From positions 1 through 48,228 of the IMG/VR virus record IMGVR_UViG_3300025117_000095: 48,228 nt of DNA; one strand, written 5' to 3'. Of this stretch, positions 39,841 to 47,050 are shown piece after piece. The position numbers and the translations under genes are program-made. The notes below the pieces were generated by a model, which was not told where the DNA came from, did not search any database, and saw only the letters and a list, made by a program, of their open reading frames with translations. How positions within the stretch are numbered: the first letter of the stretch is position 1; each line of letters begins with the position of its first letter. Origin of the DNA: a virus.

Positions 39841-40624
39841 TGGTCTCGCCCTCCGGCGACGTGTCGCCTCCTGGAGTGAGCGACCGCTCGTTGTAGATGG
39901 CCCAGGCTCGCAAGAACCCGCCGGACCCTGGATAGAGGTCGTCGAGCTGGTCTCCCGGGCGGGCTCCCAGGAGCTGGAAGATCCAGGCGATGTAGGGGGC
40001 TGGCTTCGCGCCAGTCACGCGGTTGGGGTCGGAGAGGCGGGCTCTCGCGGGGTAGATCAGGACGTCGCAACCTGGTTCGGACGACACGACCGACCGGGCG
40101 GGGACGTAGACGACCGCCTCCCATCCATGGAGGGGCGCGGTCGCCTTGTTGGGGCGCACCCCGCGCACCCACACGGCGATGCGTACCCGTAGGTCCTGCG
40201 CGACGCAGAGCGCCAGGAGCCCGGGGAGGGCATCGGACGAGGTACAAAGGACCCACCCGTCATAGGCCGACAGGCGCAAAAGCAGGGCGATGTGGTCGAC
40301 CTCGCCCGCAAAGTCAGGGTGGGACCCGTAGTACCTCCGAGAGAGCCCTGGGTACGGAGGATCGGCAACGGCCAGGCGAAGGGGCCGCGCGGCGCGCGTC
40401 GCTTCCTGGATGGAGCGACCGAACCGCCAGGCGGCCTGTCGGTGGCTCTTGCAGCAGTAGAGCGAGTCGCGGCGAGCCGTCGGCTTGAGCAGCTTGCGAC
40501 ACCACCGACAACGCAGGACCTCCGGAGATGCGTCCATGGACGCGTCGGACGGCGCCGACATGAACGCGTCGCGGGAGTACTCCGACGACGTGTCGCGGAC
40601 GGCCGAGGGGGACGGGTCAGGCAT
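39830..40624 (-). CDS. DNA adenine methyltransferase-like protein
   Basis: 264 aa. A Cys4-type zinc element (CRWCRKLLKPTARRDSLYCC, about 39-58) is followed by LRLAVADPPYPGLSRRYYG, carrying the DPPY catalytic motif. Near the C-terminus, DLYPGSGGFLRAW resembles the FxGxG SAM motif, so this is a permuted MT-A70/beta-type order. It probably methylates phage DNA against host restriction. The zinc finger fused in front is unusual. ATG overlaps the upstream gene's stop region. Confidence 0.7.
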   Translation of the reverse strand: MPDPSPSAVRDTSSEYSRDAFMSAPSDASMDASPEVLRCRWCRKLLKPTARRDSLYCCKSHRQAAWRFGRSIQEATRAARPLRLAVADPPYPGLSRRYYGSHPDFAGEVDHIALLLRLSAYDGWVLCTSSDALPGLLALCVAQDLRVRIAVWVRGVRPNKATAPLHGWEAVVYVPARSVVSSEPGCDVLIYPARARLSDPNRVTGAKPAPYIAWIFQLLGARPGDQLDDLYPGSGGFLRAWAIYNERSLTPGGDTSPEGETNAP

Positions 40625-40922
40625 CGACCCTCCCTTCCACCATCGCGGTGGTTGTGGATACCCAGCGGCACCATTTCGGCAGGATGCCCCTCAGGCGTTT
40701 CAATGCGGCGCCAATCTCCGTCGGCGTCGCCTCCCGTCCGAGGAGTCGGCAGTACCCGGAGCCGTCCCGACAGGGGCGAGGCTCGCCGTCGTGTCGCTCG
40801 GTGTGGCCGACCAGCGGGGGCTGGGTGGCGCTGCATCGCCGACAGGCTCGGAGTACCGTCGGGGGCCCGGGTGGCTCCGCTTGCCAGGCGTCGATGTCGG
40901 CCTGGGTGAGGGGTGGCTTCAT
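40617..40922 (-). CDS. Small Cys-rich protein, unknown
   Basis: 101 aa; GAGGAGG before ATG 40922. PPLTQADIDAWQAEPPGP, then CRRCSATQPPLVGHTERHDGEPRPC gives a possible zinc site. Overlaps the methyltransferase gene by eight bases and the upstream gene by four. Confidence 0.7.
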   Translation of the reverse strand: MKPPLTQADIDAWQAEPPGPPTVLRACRRCSATQPPLVGHTERHDGEPRPCRDGSGYCRLLGREATPTEIGAALKRLRGILPKWCRWVSTTTAMVEGRVDA

Positions 40923-41335
40923 GCTGCCCTCCTCGACAGCTCGGGCTCGAATTGCGCGCGCACCACGGCCTCCACGAGGTCGGGGGGTACGGAGTTGCCG
41001 ATTCGTCCTACCTGTTCCGCCTTCGTCCCGGTCAGCATGTAGGAGTCCGGGAAGTCGCCCATCGATGTCACGAACACCCTGCGGCGCTCTCCACTGCGGA
41101 GGCGGGGCATCTTGCGGATCCGGGCCTCCATGTCGGCTGCGTAGTCGTAGAGGACCTCGCCTGTCCACCGCCCGTCCGGGGTGACGACACCGTCCGGGTA
41201 GCAACCCATGGCGACGAGACGGCGCGCCATCCTCGCCGCATAGCAGTGGTCGCACCCAGCTCCCACCGGTGAACAACCGTAGATGCCGGGGTTCAGGGTC
41301 AACCCGTGATCTCCGAGCCACGCGATTTTACCCAT
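40919..41335 (-). CDS. DUF5131-like / C5-methyltransferase tail chimera
   Basis: 138 aa; ATG 41335 follows a GGGCGG-type site. Residues 1-100 (GLTLNPGIYGCSPVGAGCDHCYAARMA, then RVFVTSMGDF) match the start of phage Gp37/Gp68 (DUF5131) proteins, normally about 250 aa. The remainder (MLTGTKAEQVGRIGNSVPPDLVEAVVRAQF) is the C-terminal motif X region of a DNA cytosine-5 methyltransferase. An in-frame deletion between two neighbouring ancestral genes would explain this. Probably inactive for both functions. Confidence 0.65.
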   Translation of the reverse strand: MGKIAWLGDHGLTLNPGIYGCSPVGAGCDHCYAARMARRLVAMGCYPDGVVTPDGRWTGEVLYDYAADMEARIRKMPRLRSGERRRVFVTSMGDFPDSYMLTGTKAEQVGRIGNSVPPDLVEAVVRAQFEPELSRRAA

Positions 41336-41672
41336 TGGAGCCGCCCTTGCATCCTGCCGGACACTTCTGTTCTCCGTCGATCGTGATGCGCGACCCTCCA
41401 CAGGTGTCCACCACGGGAATGTCGTGATCGGGCGACGACCACCATCCTCCAGCAACCGCCACCATGCGGAGGTGGCCGTCAAAGCTCCCTCCCGGTCCGT
41501 ACTTGTGCTTCGTGTTCGGTTTCCAGTTGCCCGTCTCCTTGTCGAGCTTCAGTCCGAGTCGCCCCGGGCGCCCGATGTGGAGCTGCACCCGGCCATCCCC
41601 GAGAGGGATCGAGCGGATCACGACGCCGGACAGACCGTAGAGGTAGATATCGAGGATTGGCAGGTCAGCCAT
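41328..41672 (-). CDS. Small protein, unknown
   Basis: 114 aa. Beta-rich (YLYGLSGVVIRSIPLGDGRVQLHIGRPGRLGLKLD), then GGWWSSPDHDIPVVDTCGG and a Cys pair (CPAGC). Overlaps both neighbours by eight bases, indicating a coupled operon. No family recognised. Confidence 0.7.
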   Translation of the reverse strand: MADLPILDIYLYGLSGVVIRSIPLGDGRVQLHIGRPGRLGLKLDKETGNWKPNTKHKYGPGGSFDGHLRMVAVAGGWWSSPDHDIPVVDTCGGSRITIDGEQKCPAGCKGGSNG

Positions 41673-42030
41673 TGGAGTCTCCCGTCATCGGAACGGTCTC
41701 GCCGGGGGCGAGGTCGGTGAGGAGGACCTGGAAGCCATCTTCACCGTCGTCCGCTGGCTGGACCTCGAACTGGCACGATGTGCAGAGCCCCTCGGCCACC
41801 CATCCACACGGCGGGTCGCAGGGGTTGTTCTTGGTGCAACCGCACACCCGGCAGTAGTCGCCGGCCTCGATGTCGAGGTTCCCGCCGATGATGTCTATAT
41901 GCTCCAGGAGGGCGAGCATCTCGCCGGAGGTGACGGTGACGTGTGTCTCCGACGCGGCCAGATCGCCGAGCTCGAAGAGCCACAGTTGGGAGACCAGGCG
42001 TCGCTTGGACGTGTCAGAACTCGACATCAT
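41665..42030 (-). CDS. Cys-rich zinc-like protein
   Basis: 121 aa. A helical N-terminus (LWLFELGDLAASETHVTVTSGEMLALLEHIDIIGG) and a Cys cluster CRVCGCTKNNPCDPPCGWVAEGLCTSC (seven Cys), a pattern I have seen in conserved phage hypothetical proteins. Function unknown. Confidence 0.7.
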   Translation of the reverse strand: MMSSSDTSKRRLVSQLWLFELGDLAASETHVTVTSGEMLALLEHIDIIGGNLDIEAGDYCRVCGCTKNNPCDPPCGWVAEGLCTSCQFEVQPADDGEDGFQVLLTDLAPGETVPMTGDSNG

Positions 42031-43186
42031 CAGACACCTCTACAGGCGCGGTCACGACGGGCCGGACGGGCGCAGGCTCCTCGCACCCCTGCCACACGAT
42101 GCCCTCCAGGGTTGTCCGCATGGCGGTGTCGAGCTGGAAAACAAGGTCGTCGGGGAGGTAGACGTGCCTCTCCAGGATGGGATGAGTCTGGCCGTAGCCG
42201 TGGTTGCGCCAGGCCTCCAGCTCCTGGAGCATCTCCCAGGCGGCGAAGCGGCGCTCCAGGGAGGCTCGGGAGAGGTCGGCGTCGCGGTCGCGCCTCACGG
42301 TGGCGAGCTCGCCGCGCGCGTCCTCCAGCTCGCGGCGGAGTCGGGCGGTCTCCTCCTCCGCGTCGACCACCGCGGTACGCGCCGCCTCCACCTGGCGTCT
42401 GAGCTCCGCGCACTCCGCGCTGTCCATGAGCTGCTCCGCGGAATTGAGCCGCTCCTCGAATACGTGTCGCCGTCCGGTCTCCTCCTGGAGCTGCTGCTCC
42501 AGCTCGACGATCCGCGCGAGATGAACGTCCGCCTCCGCGATCAGGGCGGGAGCGCGAGACCGGAGATCCGCGAGCTCGGCATCCTGCCGGCGGATGTGCT
42601 CCAGGGCCGCCTTCTTGCCCGCCTCCAGGTCCTCGACGAGGGGGCGGAGCTCCCCGATCTCCAGCCGGAGCGGGATGGTCACGTCGCGTTCCGCGTGCAG
42701 CTCAGCCACGACGCGGCGGGCGACTTCGGCGAGGGGGAGGTCGTCCTCGACCACGACCGCGGCGGAGAGGATAGTCCGGACCTCGGCAAGGCCCTCCTGG
42801 TAGGCAGCGAGCTCGTCGACATCGGCGGTGGGTTCCGGCGCGGATCGCAGGCGAGCATTGACGCCCTTCACCGCTCGATCGTGTGGTGTCATGGCCGACA
42901 GGGCGACCTCGTCGAGGCGCTTGGCGTTCTTCGCCGCGCTGTAGTGCTTTCCGCACAGCCCACGAGCAGAGGGAGAATCGTCACACCCCTCGATGCGGCA
43001 GCGGGAGGGATCGGTCGGGTCGGAACGGAGATGCAGGGGTTTCATGGATTCCTCGGTTTGCAGGTATTCTCTGTAGTGTTTGGGGCAGAAGGTGCCGTCC
43101 GTCGCGACCCTGGGGCATCCATCCACCTCGCAGTGGAGAATGCGGGGGACCAGGACGGCGCCGGGGAGGGAGCGGGGTTCGGTCAC
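42014..43186 (-). CDS. Coiled-coil protein with two zinc-finger-like modules
   Basis: 390 aa; GTG 43186 overlaps the 33-aa gene's stop (GTGA) and has GCGGGA upstream. Two CxxxxC-x(8)-C-x2-HY modules (CEVDGCPRVATDGTFCPKHY; CRIEGCDDSPSARGLCGKHY) lie near residues 18-37 and 63-82. A coiled coil follows from about 170 to 345 (RIVELEQQLQEETGRRHVFEERL; ARLRRELEDARGELATVRRDRD). The C-terminus is acidic. Possibly a DNA-bridging or scaffold protein; function unknown. Confidence 0.7.
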   Translation of the reverse strand: MTEPRSLPGAVLVPRILHCEVDGCPRVATDGTFCPKHYREYLQTEESMKPLHLRSDPTDPSRCRIEGCDDSPSARGLCGKHYSAAKNAKRLDEVALSAMTPHDRAVKGVNARLRSAPEPTADVDELAAYQEGLAEVRTILSAAVVVEDDLPLAEVARRVVAELHAERDVTIPLRLEIGELRPLVEDLEAGKKAALEHIRRQDAELADLRSRAPALIAEADVHLARIVELEQQLQEETGRRHVFEERLNSAEQLMDSAECAELRRQVEAARTAVVDAEEETARLRRELEDARGELATVRRDRDADLSRASLERRFAAWEMLQELEAWRNHGYGQTHPILERHVYLPDDLVFQLDTAMRTTLEGIVWQGCEEPAPVRPVVTAPVEVSDDVEF

Positions 43187-43284
43187 GGTTTTCCCGCCGG
43201 CGGATGGCGACTGCGATACCAGCAGCCGGCAGGGCCTTCGCTGGTGTGATGCCCACAGACGGGGCAATAGCAAAGCGATGTCAT
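43183..43284 (-). CDS. 33-aa Cys/His mini-protein
   Basis: ATG 43284 overlaps the ASCH gene's stop (ATGA), and its own stop overlaps the next start (GTGA). LCYCPVCGHHTSEGPAGCWYRSRH has a zinc-ribbon-like Cys/His set. Tight coupling on both sides is the main evidence that it is real. Confidence 0.6.
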   Translation of the reverse strand: MTSLCYCPVCGHHTSEGPAGCWYRSRHPPAGKP

Positions 43285-43778
43285 GCGACCTCCCGGAGCT
43301 GCTCTCGCACCGCGGCCTCGACGTCTGCCGGCACGTCCCAGAGACCGGGCATCCCCCGGCACGGGACCGGCCTGTCCAGTGGCCGGACGTCCGCGATCAT
43401 CCAATGCCACGAACCCGGCACGGCCCATCCGGACCGGGCGCTCTGGGCACACGACGCGATCCGCATTGTCGCGACGATGGCGCCACGGGTGACGTGCGAC
43501 GGTCGGAGCTCCACGACCTGGTCACCGCGGCGAAGGATGGGGTGGCCCAGGGCGGGAAGCGAGTAGTCCCATCCAGCGTAGGAGGCCATCCGAGCGACGC
43601 ACCGAAGCGCCGCCAGGTCGCGCCTGTCGCGGGCGTCCCCGTCGAGATGGCCGCCGGCATGGAGGAGGATGGGGCGGCCGAGGATGGCGCGGGGGCAGGC
43701 CCAGTCTCGGTTCTCGACATCCTTGCCGAGTCGCAGGATGGCGAGGCACCACTCGGGGTACAGGGTGAGCGCCTTCAC
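43281..43778 (-). CDS. ASCH-domain protein
   Basis: 165 aa. Opens MKALTLYPEWCLAILRLGKDVENRDW, then GRPILLHAGGHL, the typical ASCH start (MKALTLxxPWAxxIxxGxKxxExRxW, then L.IHA). ASCH proteins are a beta-barrel fold linked to RNA or modified-nucleotide binding. ATGA overlap with the recombinase gene. Confidence 0.75.
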   Translation of the reverse strand: MKALTLYPEWCLAILRLGKDVENRDWACPRAILGRPILLHAGGHLDGDARDRRDLAALRCVARMASYAGWDYSLPALGHPILRRGDQVVELRPSHVTRGAIVATMRIASCAQSARSGWAVPGSWHWMIADVRPLDRPVPCRGMPGLWDVPADVEAAVREQLREVA

Positions 43779-45055
43779 GCCGTGCCTCGCATCCCCAGAA
43801 CATCCTGGATGGCGAGCGCGAAGTCGGCGTCCGACGTCGCACGGATGGCGGCGTAGATGCGGCCGGCATCGAGCTCGGACAACTCGGACATTTTCCGGCC
43901 GCCGGAAAAATGCTTGAAAATCTTCAGCTTCTGTTCGGCTTTCACCCCAACGCCGCAGGTTTTCACCCGCTGGGAGAGCTCGTTCTGGAGCACTGAGAGG
44001 GGCACGGCGGGGGGTTGGCTGGGAGCCTGACTGGCCGGTGGCTCGGGGGCCTGCGGCGCGGGCTCCGCCGGTGGGGGGCGGAGGAGGAACAGCACTTGCT
44101 CCTCTTCAGCCTCCTTGAGCCACTTGATGGCCTCGCGAGCCTGCCCGTCCGTCAGCTCCTTCGGCGTTTTCCCGTTTTTGGCGCAGACTGCGACCGCGAA
44201 GCGGGAGAACAGGGCCCGGTCCTCCGTCCTGTCTGGGGCGATCCGCTTGAACGCCGTCCAGATCGCCGCCCGAAGGTCTTCCTGGGGCGTTCGCTGGGTT
44301 GCACCGTTCGCCTGTGTCGCAGGCTTGGGGGTCGGAGCGGTTGGCGCCACCGGAGCGCCGTCGAGCCACTCGAGAAGGGTCTTGGCGAAGGGTGCACCGG
44401 GCTTCTGAATGACGGCGTCCGCGACGGCGGAGCAACGGGACTTGGTCACCACGCCCTGATGGTCCGTGTCCAAATCCATCGTCACCGTGAATTCGTATTC
44501 GATACCGGCCTTCTGTTCAGGGGCGAGTCCGATCTTCTGGTACGTCTTCTTTCCCCTCGCCGATTCACCGACTTCCCACACTGTCTTGACGCGCATCGTG
44601 GCGATGACGTGGCCTGGGTATTGGAGCATGGCGTCCAACATGGCCTTTTCCTGGGGACGGGCATCAGCCCATCCAGCCCAGGTGTTGCCTGCCTTGCGGG
44701 CGGCACCTTTGTCGGCCTCAGCCTTCACGCCCTCCCAGGCGTGGGTGATGGAGTCGAGGACGAGCACTTCGTAACCGCCATCAGCGGCCTCGCGGATGGA
44801 GCGGACGAAGGTGGCGGGGGTGTAGTCGGCAGGCTCGGAGACGTCGAACTCGAACGCGACACGATCGTCGGGGTCGAACTGTCCGGCATACAGAGACGCG
44901 CTCCCGCGCTCGGTGTCGAGAACGGCGACGCGGCCATTGGGTCCGGCCAGCGCCATCGCGAGGCGCAGGGCGGTGTAGGATTTTCCGGATCCGGAGGGTC
45001 CGCAGAGGGCCAGCCGCAGCTTGGCTTTGGTTCTGACGGCCTTTTGGAATGCCAT
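43775..45055 (-). CDS. Sak4-like RecA-fold recombination ATPase
   Basis: 426 aa; AAGGAG before ATG 45055. Walker A GPSGSGKS (19-26), an early Walker-like strand RVAVLDTERGSAS, Walker B VLVLDSITHAWEG, and a sensor segment VIATMRVK fit the AAA_24/Sak4 phage recombinase family (usually 200-280 aa). A C-terminal extension of about 190 residues contains a Pro/Ala linker and a small helical domain. Probably promotes ssDNA annealing or strand exchange, without an obvious SSB gene beside it. Confidence 0.75.
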   Translation of the reverse strand: MAFQKAVRTKAKLRLALCGPSGSGKSYTALRLAMALAGPNGRVAVLDTERGSASLYAGQFDPDDRVAFEFDVSEPADYTPATFVRSIREAADGGYEVLVLDSITHAWEGVKAEADKGAARKAGNTWAGWADARPQEKAMLDAMLQYPGHVIATMRVKTVWEVGESARGKKTYQKIGLAPEQKAGIEYEFTVTMDLDTDHQGVVTKSRCSAVADAVIQKPGAPFAKTLLEWLDGAPVAPTAPTPKPATQANGATQRTPQEDLRAAIWTAFKRIAPDRTEDRALFSRFAVAVCAKNGKTPKELTDGQAREAIKWLKEAEEEQVLFLLRPPPAEPAPQAPEPPASQAPSQPPAVPLSVLQNELSQRVKTCGVGVKAEQKLKIFKHFSGGRKMSELSELDAGRIYAAIRATSDADFALAIQDVLGMRGTA

Positions 45056-45077
45056 GGTGATACTCCTTTGTGTTGAA

Positions 45078-45572
45078 TCAGCCGATCCGAACGGTCGTTC
45101 GTTCGGTCCCCATCCTGATCTCTGCGTTCTCGTTGTCGCTCCTCGGCACCGGCACGATCCGGTATCGAGCTGATTTCCTTGGCAACTCGATCGCCGCGCT
45201 CCGGATGTCGCCGGCGAGGACCTCCAGCTCGCTGGCCACCGCGCGCCACCGGGCGGGGCTTGCGCTCGCTACGGTCTGGTCCAGCTCGGCACGGATGGCA
45301 TCGACGCGGGCGAGGATCCAGGAGTGGTCGGGGTGGCGCCGCTGCTCCTCGCGCGCCACGGCGACGGCATTGACGTAGTCCTCGGAGGCTTTGTCCCACG
45401 CTGTCAGCGCCGCGAACTGCGCCTCGTTGGCAGGCTTCCAGCCCTCGAAGAAGATGGCGATGGGCGCGAGCTTGCCGCGCCAGTCGCGCCGGACCCATGG
45501 GACTCCGAGTTCCTCGAGTCGCCCGAGGGATGCCTCGAGGGCGAGGGCCGCGTCATGGATGGTGGACGTCAT
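45078..45572 (-). CDS. Early protein, unknown
   Basis: 164 aa from ATG 45572. Helical (TIHDAALALEASLGRLEELGVPWVRRDWRGK, NAVAVAREEQRRHPDHSWILARVDAIRAEL), then basic strands. Immediately upstream of the Sak4-like gene. Some phages have a host-nuclease inhibitor or accessory here; I see no motif that decides it. Confidence 0.65.
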   Translation of the reverse strand: MTSTIHDAALALEASLGRLEELGVPWVRRDWRGKLAPIAIFFEGWKPANEAQFAALTAWDKASEDYVNAVAVAREEQRRHPDHSWILARVDAIRAELDQTVASASPARWRAVASELEVLAGDIRSAAIELPRKSARYRIVPVPRSDNENAEIRMGTERTTVRIG

Positions 45573-45792
45573 CGCGCACCGTCCAGCCGGACGAGCAGCT
45601 CGGCGACGGCTCGATGTGGTTGGTAGGATTGGAGACGTAGATGCAGCCGACGCCCGGGGAGCATCGCCGGCGTCCATGCTCGGGACAGCGCCGACAGCGG
45701 TCGTAGACGCCGTTGGGATCGTCGTAGCGTCGCTCCTCGAGCTTGAGGAAGAGCCCGCCGACGAGCCAGCGGATGAGGCGGAAAGGGCTCAC
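45553..45792 (-). CDS. Cys-rich small protein, unknown
   Basis: 79 aa from GTG overlapping the previous stop. N-terminal hydrophobic turn (FRLIRWLVGGLFLKLEERRYDD), then CRRCPEHGRRRCSPGVGC, a possible zinc site. Overlaps the next gene by 20 bases. Confidence 0.6.
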   Translation of the reverse strand: MSPFRLIRWLVGGLFLKLEERRYDDPNGVYDRCRRCPEHGRRRCSPGVGCIYVSNPTNHIEPSPSCSSGWTVRDDVHHP

Positions 45793-45992
45793 GAGCGCAC
45801 CGCGGCGATCTTGAAGGCCTCCAGCTCGATGAGGGCGATGGACAACTCGCGCATGAGCCAGCGGGCTTCGTCCGGTGTCAGGAGACGCCGCGGGAGATCG
45901 ACCGCAACGGCGGACGGGAGAAGCACCTGGCGGAGGTACCCCCCGGGCGCGGCTTCGACGCGAAAGGAGGGCTCGGTGGGGTGGGTTGGCAT
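45789..45992 (-). CDS. Small early protein, unknown
   Basis: 67 aa; ATG 45992 chosen because GAGGA lies six bases upstream (GTG 46004 has no site). One strand region and one helix (LTPDEARWLMRELSIALIELEAFKIA). No family recognised. Confidence 0.65.
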   Translation of the reverse strand: MPTHPTEPSFRVEAAPGGYLRQVLLPSAVAVDLPRRLLTPDEARWLMRELSIALIELEAFKIAAVRS

Positions 45993-46158
45993 GGGATTCC
46001 TCACGGTGAGAAGGTCCCGGTCATCCGCCGCGATGGGAACGTGAGGCGGAAACCAGTGCGGCGGAGACCAGGAAAAGGGTGACGGTTAGAGGGAGGGAAT
46101 CCCGGTCCCGCCGCCGCCGGGAGGAAGTGTGAAACGTCGGCGGCAGGAGACCGGGAAA

Positions 46159-46464
46159 ATGGAAATCTTTGAAATGAGAATTGGAGACAACGAGATGGGC
46201 TGGCTGATGAGCCTGGCGACAGCCCGCCTGGCCGAACATTCAGGGGACCTGCGTGCCGCGTTCATCTCGGCCGCCCGCGACTACTTCGGGATGCTGCAAA
46301 CCTTCTGCGCCGAACCGGGCATCTTCGCCCTTCAAACGCCCAGCGGGGGCGTCGTCGAGGGTTCCGTGCTCTTCGTGGAGGGGCGAGGATTCGTGATTCG
46401 TCTCCGGATGGGTCCCGACGTTCCCCTTCCCCTCTGGGTGGGAGCCGTATCGATCGAGTCGTGA
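46159..46464 (+). CDS. Antisense small gene A, paralogue of 1065-1379
   Basis: 101 aa; ATG 46159 with AGGAGA nine bases upstream (a GTG at 46129 is possible). Core SGDLRAAFISAARDYF, VEGSVLFVEGRGFVIRL aligns by eye with gene B. It reads against the leftward early operon and is antisense to the 3' half of 46240-46872. I see no clear promoter in the 150 bp upstream, which hold GC-rich repeats. Function unknown. Confidence 0.6.
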   Translation: MEIFEMRIGDNEMGWLMSLATARLAEHSGDLRAAFISAARDYFGMLQTFCAEPGIFALQTPSGGVVEGSVLFVEGRGFVIRLRMGPDVPLPLWVGAVSIES

Positions 46465-46872
46465 CGTGCGCCAGACCGAAAGACCAGCCGCCCACGAGTC
46501 AATGCATTCGGAGCAGAGTCGCACCTTGCCTCCCATCTGCATGGCTTCGACTTCGTTGCAGGACTTGCCGCAGGCCATGCAGGGGCCGTTCAGGTAGCGG
46601 TTCGTTTCGTCGACCGCCTGGTCGAAGGCGCGCGTGATGTGCGTGGGGTCCGCAGGCAGATCTCCGCACAGGGCCTCGTTGAGTCCGCGTCGGACGTCCG
46701 CCAGCGTCTTGCGCGCCGGTCGCACCTCGACCTCCAGGAGGAGGTGGGCGCCGAGCGCGCGGATCGCCTCCGGAGAGCCGGCCAGGATGGCGACCGGGCC
46801 GTCCGGGACCGAGATGTGCGAGAAGCGCCCGATGGCGAACAGGGTGAGCGTGATGGGGTCGGTTGAGGTCAT
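46240..46872 (-). CDS. First gene of the leftward early operon, zinc-like
   Basis: 210 aa frame. The first 140 residues look natural (ITLTLFAIGRFSHISVPDGPVAILAG, then TLADVRRGLNEAL, then CMACGKSCNEVEAMQMGGKVRLCSECID with four Cys as a zinc ribbon). The rest is antisense to gene A and looks like shadow translation, the same situation as 972-1304 against gene B. Directly after PL. The true protein may once have ended near residue 150. Confidence 0.6.
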   Translation of the reverse strand: MTSTDPITLTLFAIGRFSHISVPDGPVAILAGSPEAIRALGAHLLLEVEVRPARKTLADVRRGLNEALCGDLPADPTHITRAFDQAVDETNRYLNGPCMACGKSCNEVEAMQMGGKVRLCSECIDSWAAGLSVWRTSRLDRYGSHPEGKGNVGTHPETNHESSPLHEEHGTLDDAPAGRLKGEDARFGAEGLQHPEVVAGGRDERGTQVP

Positions 46873-46894
46873 GTTCGGTGGCTCCGGGGTACGA

Positions 46895-46909
46895 GTGACA
46901 GATTCTCAC
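46895..46909. promoter_or_regulatory. Operator-like site OL1 in PL
   Basis: GTGACAGATTCTCAC fits GTGA-N7-TCAC. Read on the minus strand, it lies within the 20-bp block shared with PR (one difference) and covers the likely -10. Confidence 0.65.
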
Positions 46910-46928
46910 GTACCGGGCCGGGAGTCAA
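46902..46928 (-). promoter_or_regulatory. Early leftward promoter PL
   Basis: On the minus strand: TTGACT (46928-46923), 15 bases, GAGAAT (46907-46902). The -35, the CGGCCCG spacer element and the downstream block are placed exactly as at PR, so the two promoters share ancestry or control. Confidence 0.65.
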
Positions 46929-46932
46929 CCGC

Positions 46933-46947
46933 GTGATGGTTCCTCAC
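46933..46947. promoter_or_regulatory. Operator-like site OL2
   Basis: GTGATGGTTCCTCAC fits GTGA-N7-TCAC exactly. It lies just upstream of the PL -35, 38 bp from OL1 centre to centre. Confidence 0.55.
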
Positions 46948-47050
46948 ACGCCTCTTTACATTCTCTTGACAATTCGGGCCGCAAGGGCCGCCGACGCCTC
47001 CGGTCCGGGCTGTCGTGCGCCCGGGCCGAAGTCCCGTCAGGTCCGCGGGC

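Noticed and set aside
46021-46239. 72-codon minus-strand frame with a hydrophobic segment
   Set aside because: Mostly antisense to gene A and GC-rich spacer; no ribosome site before its start.
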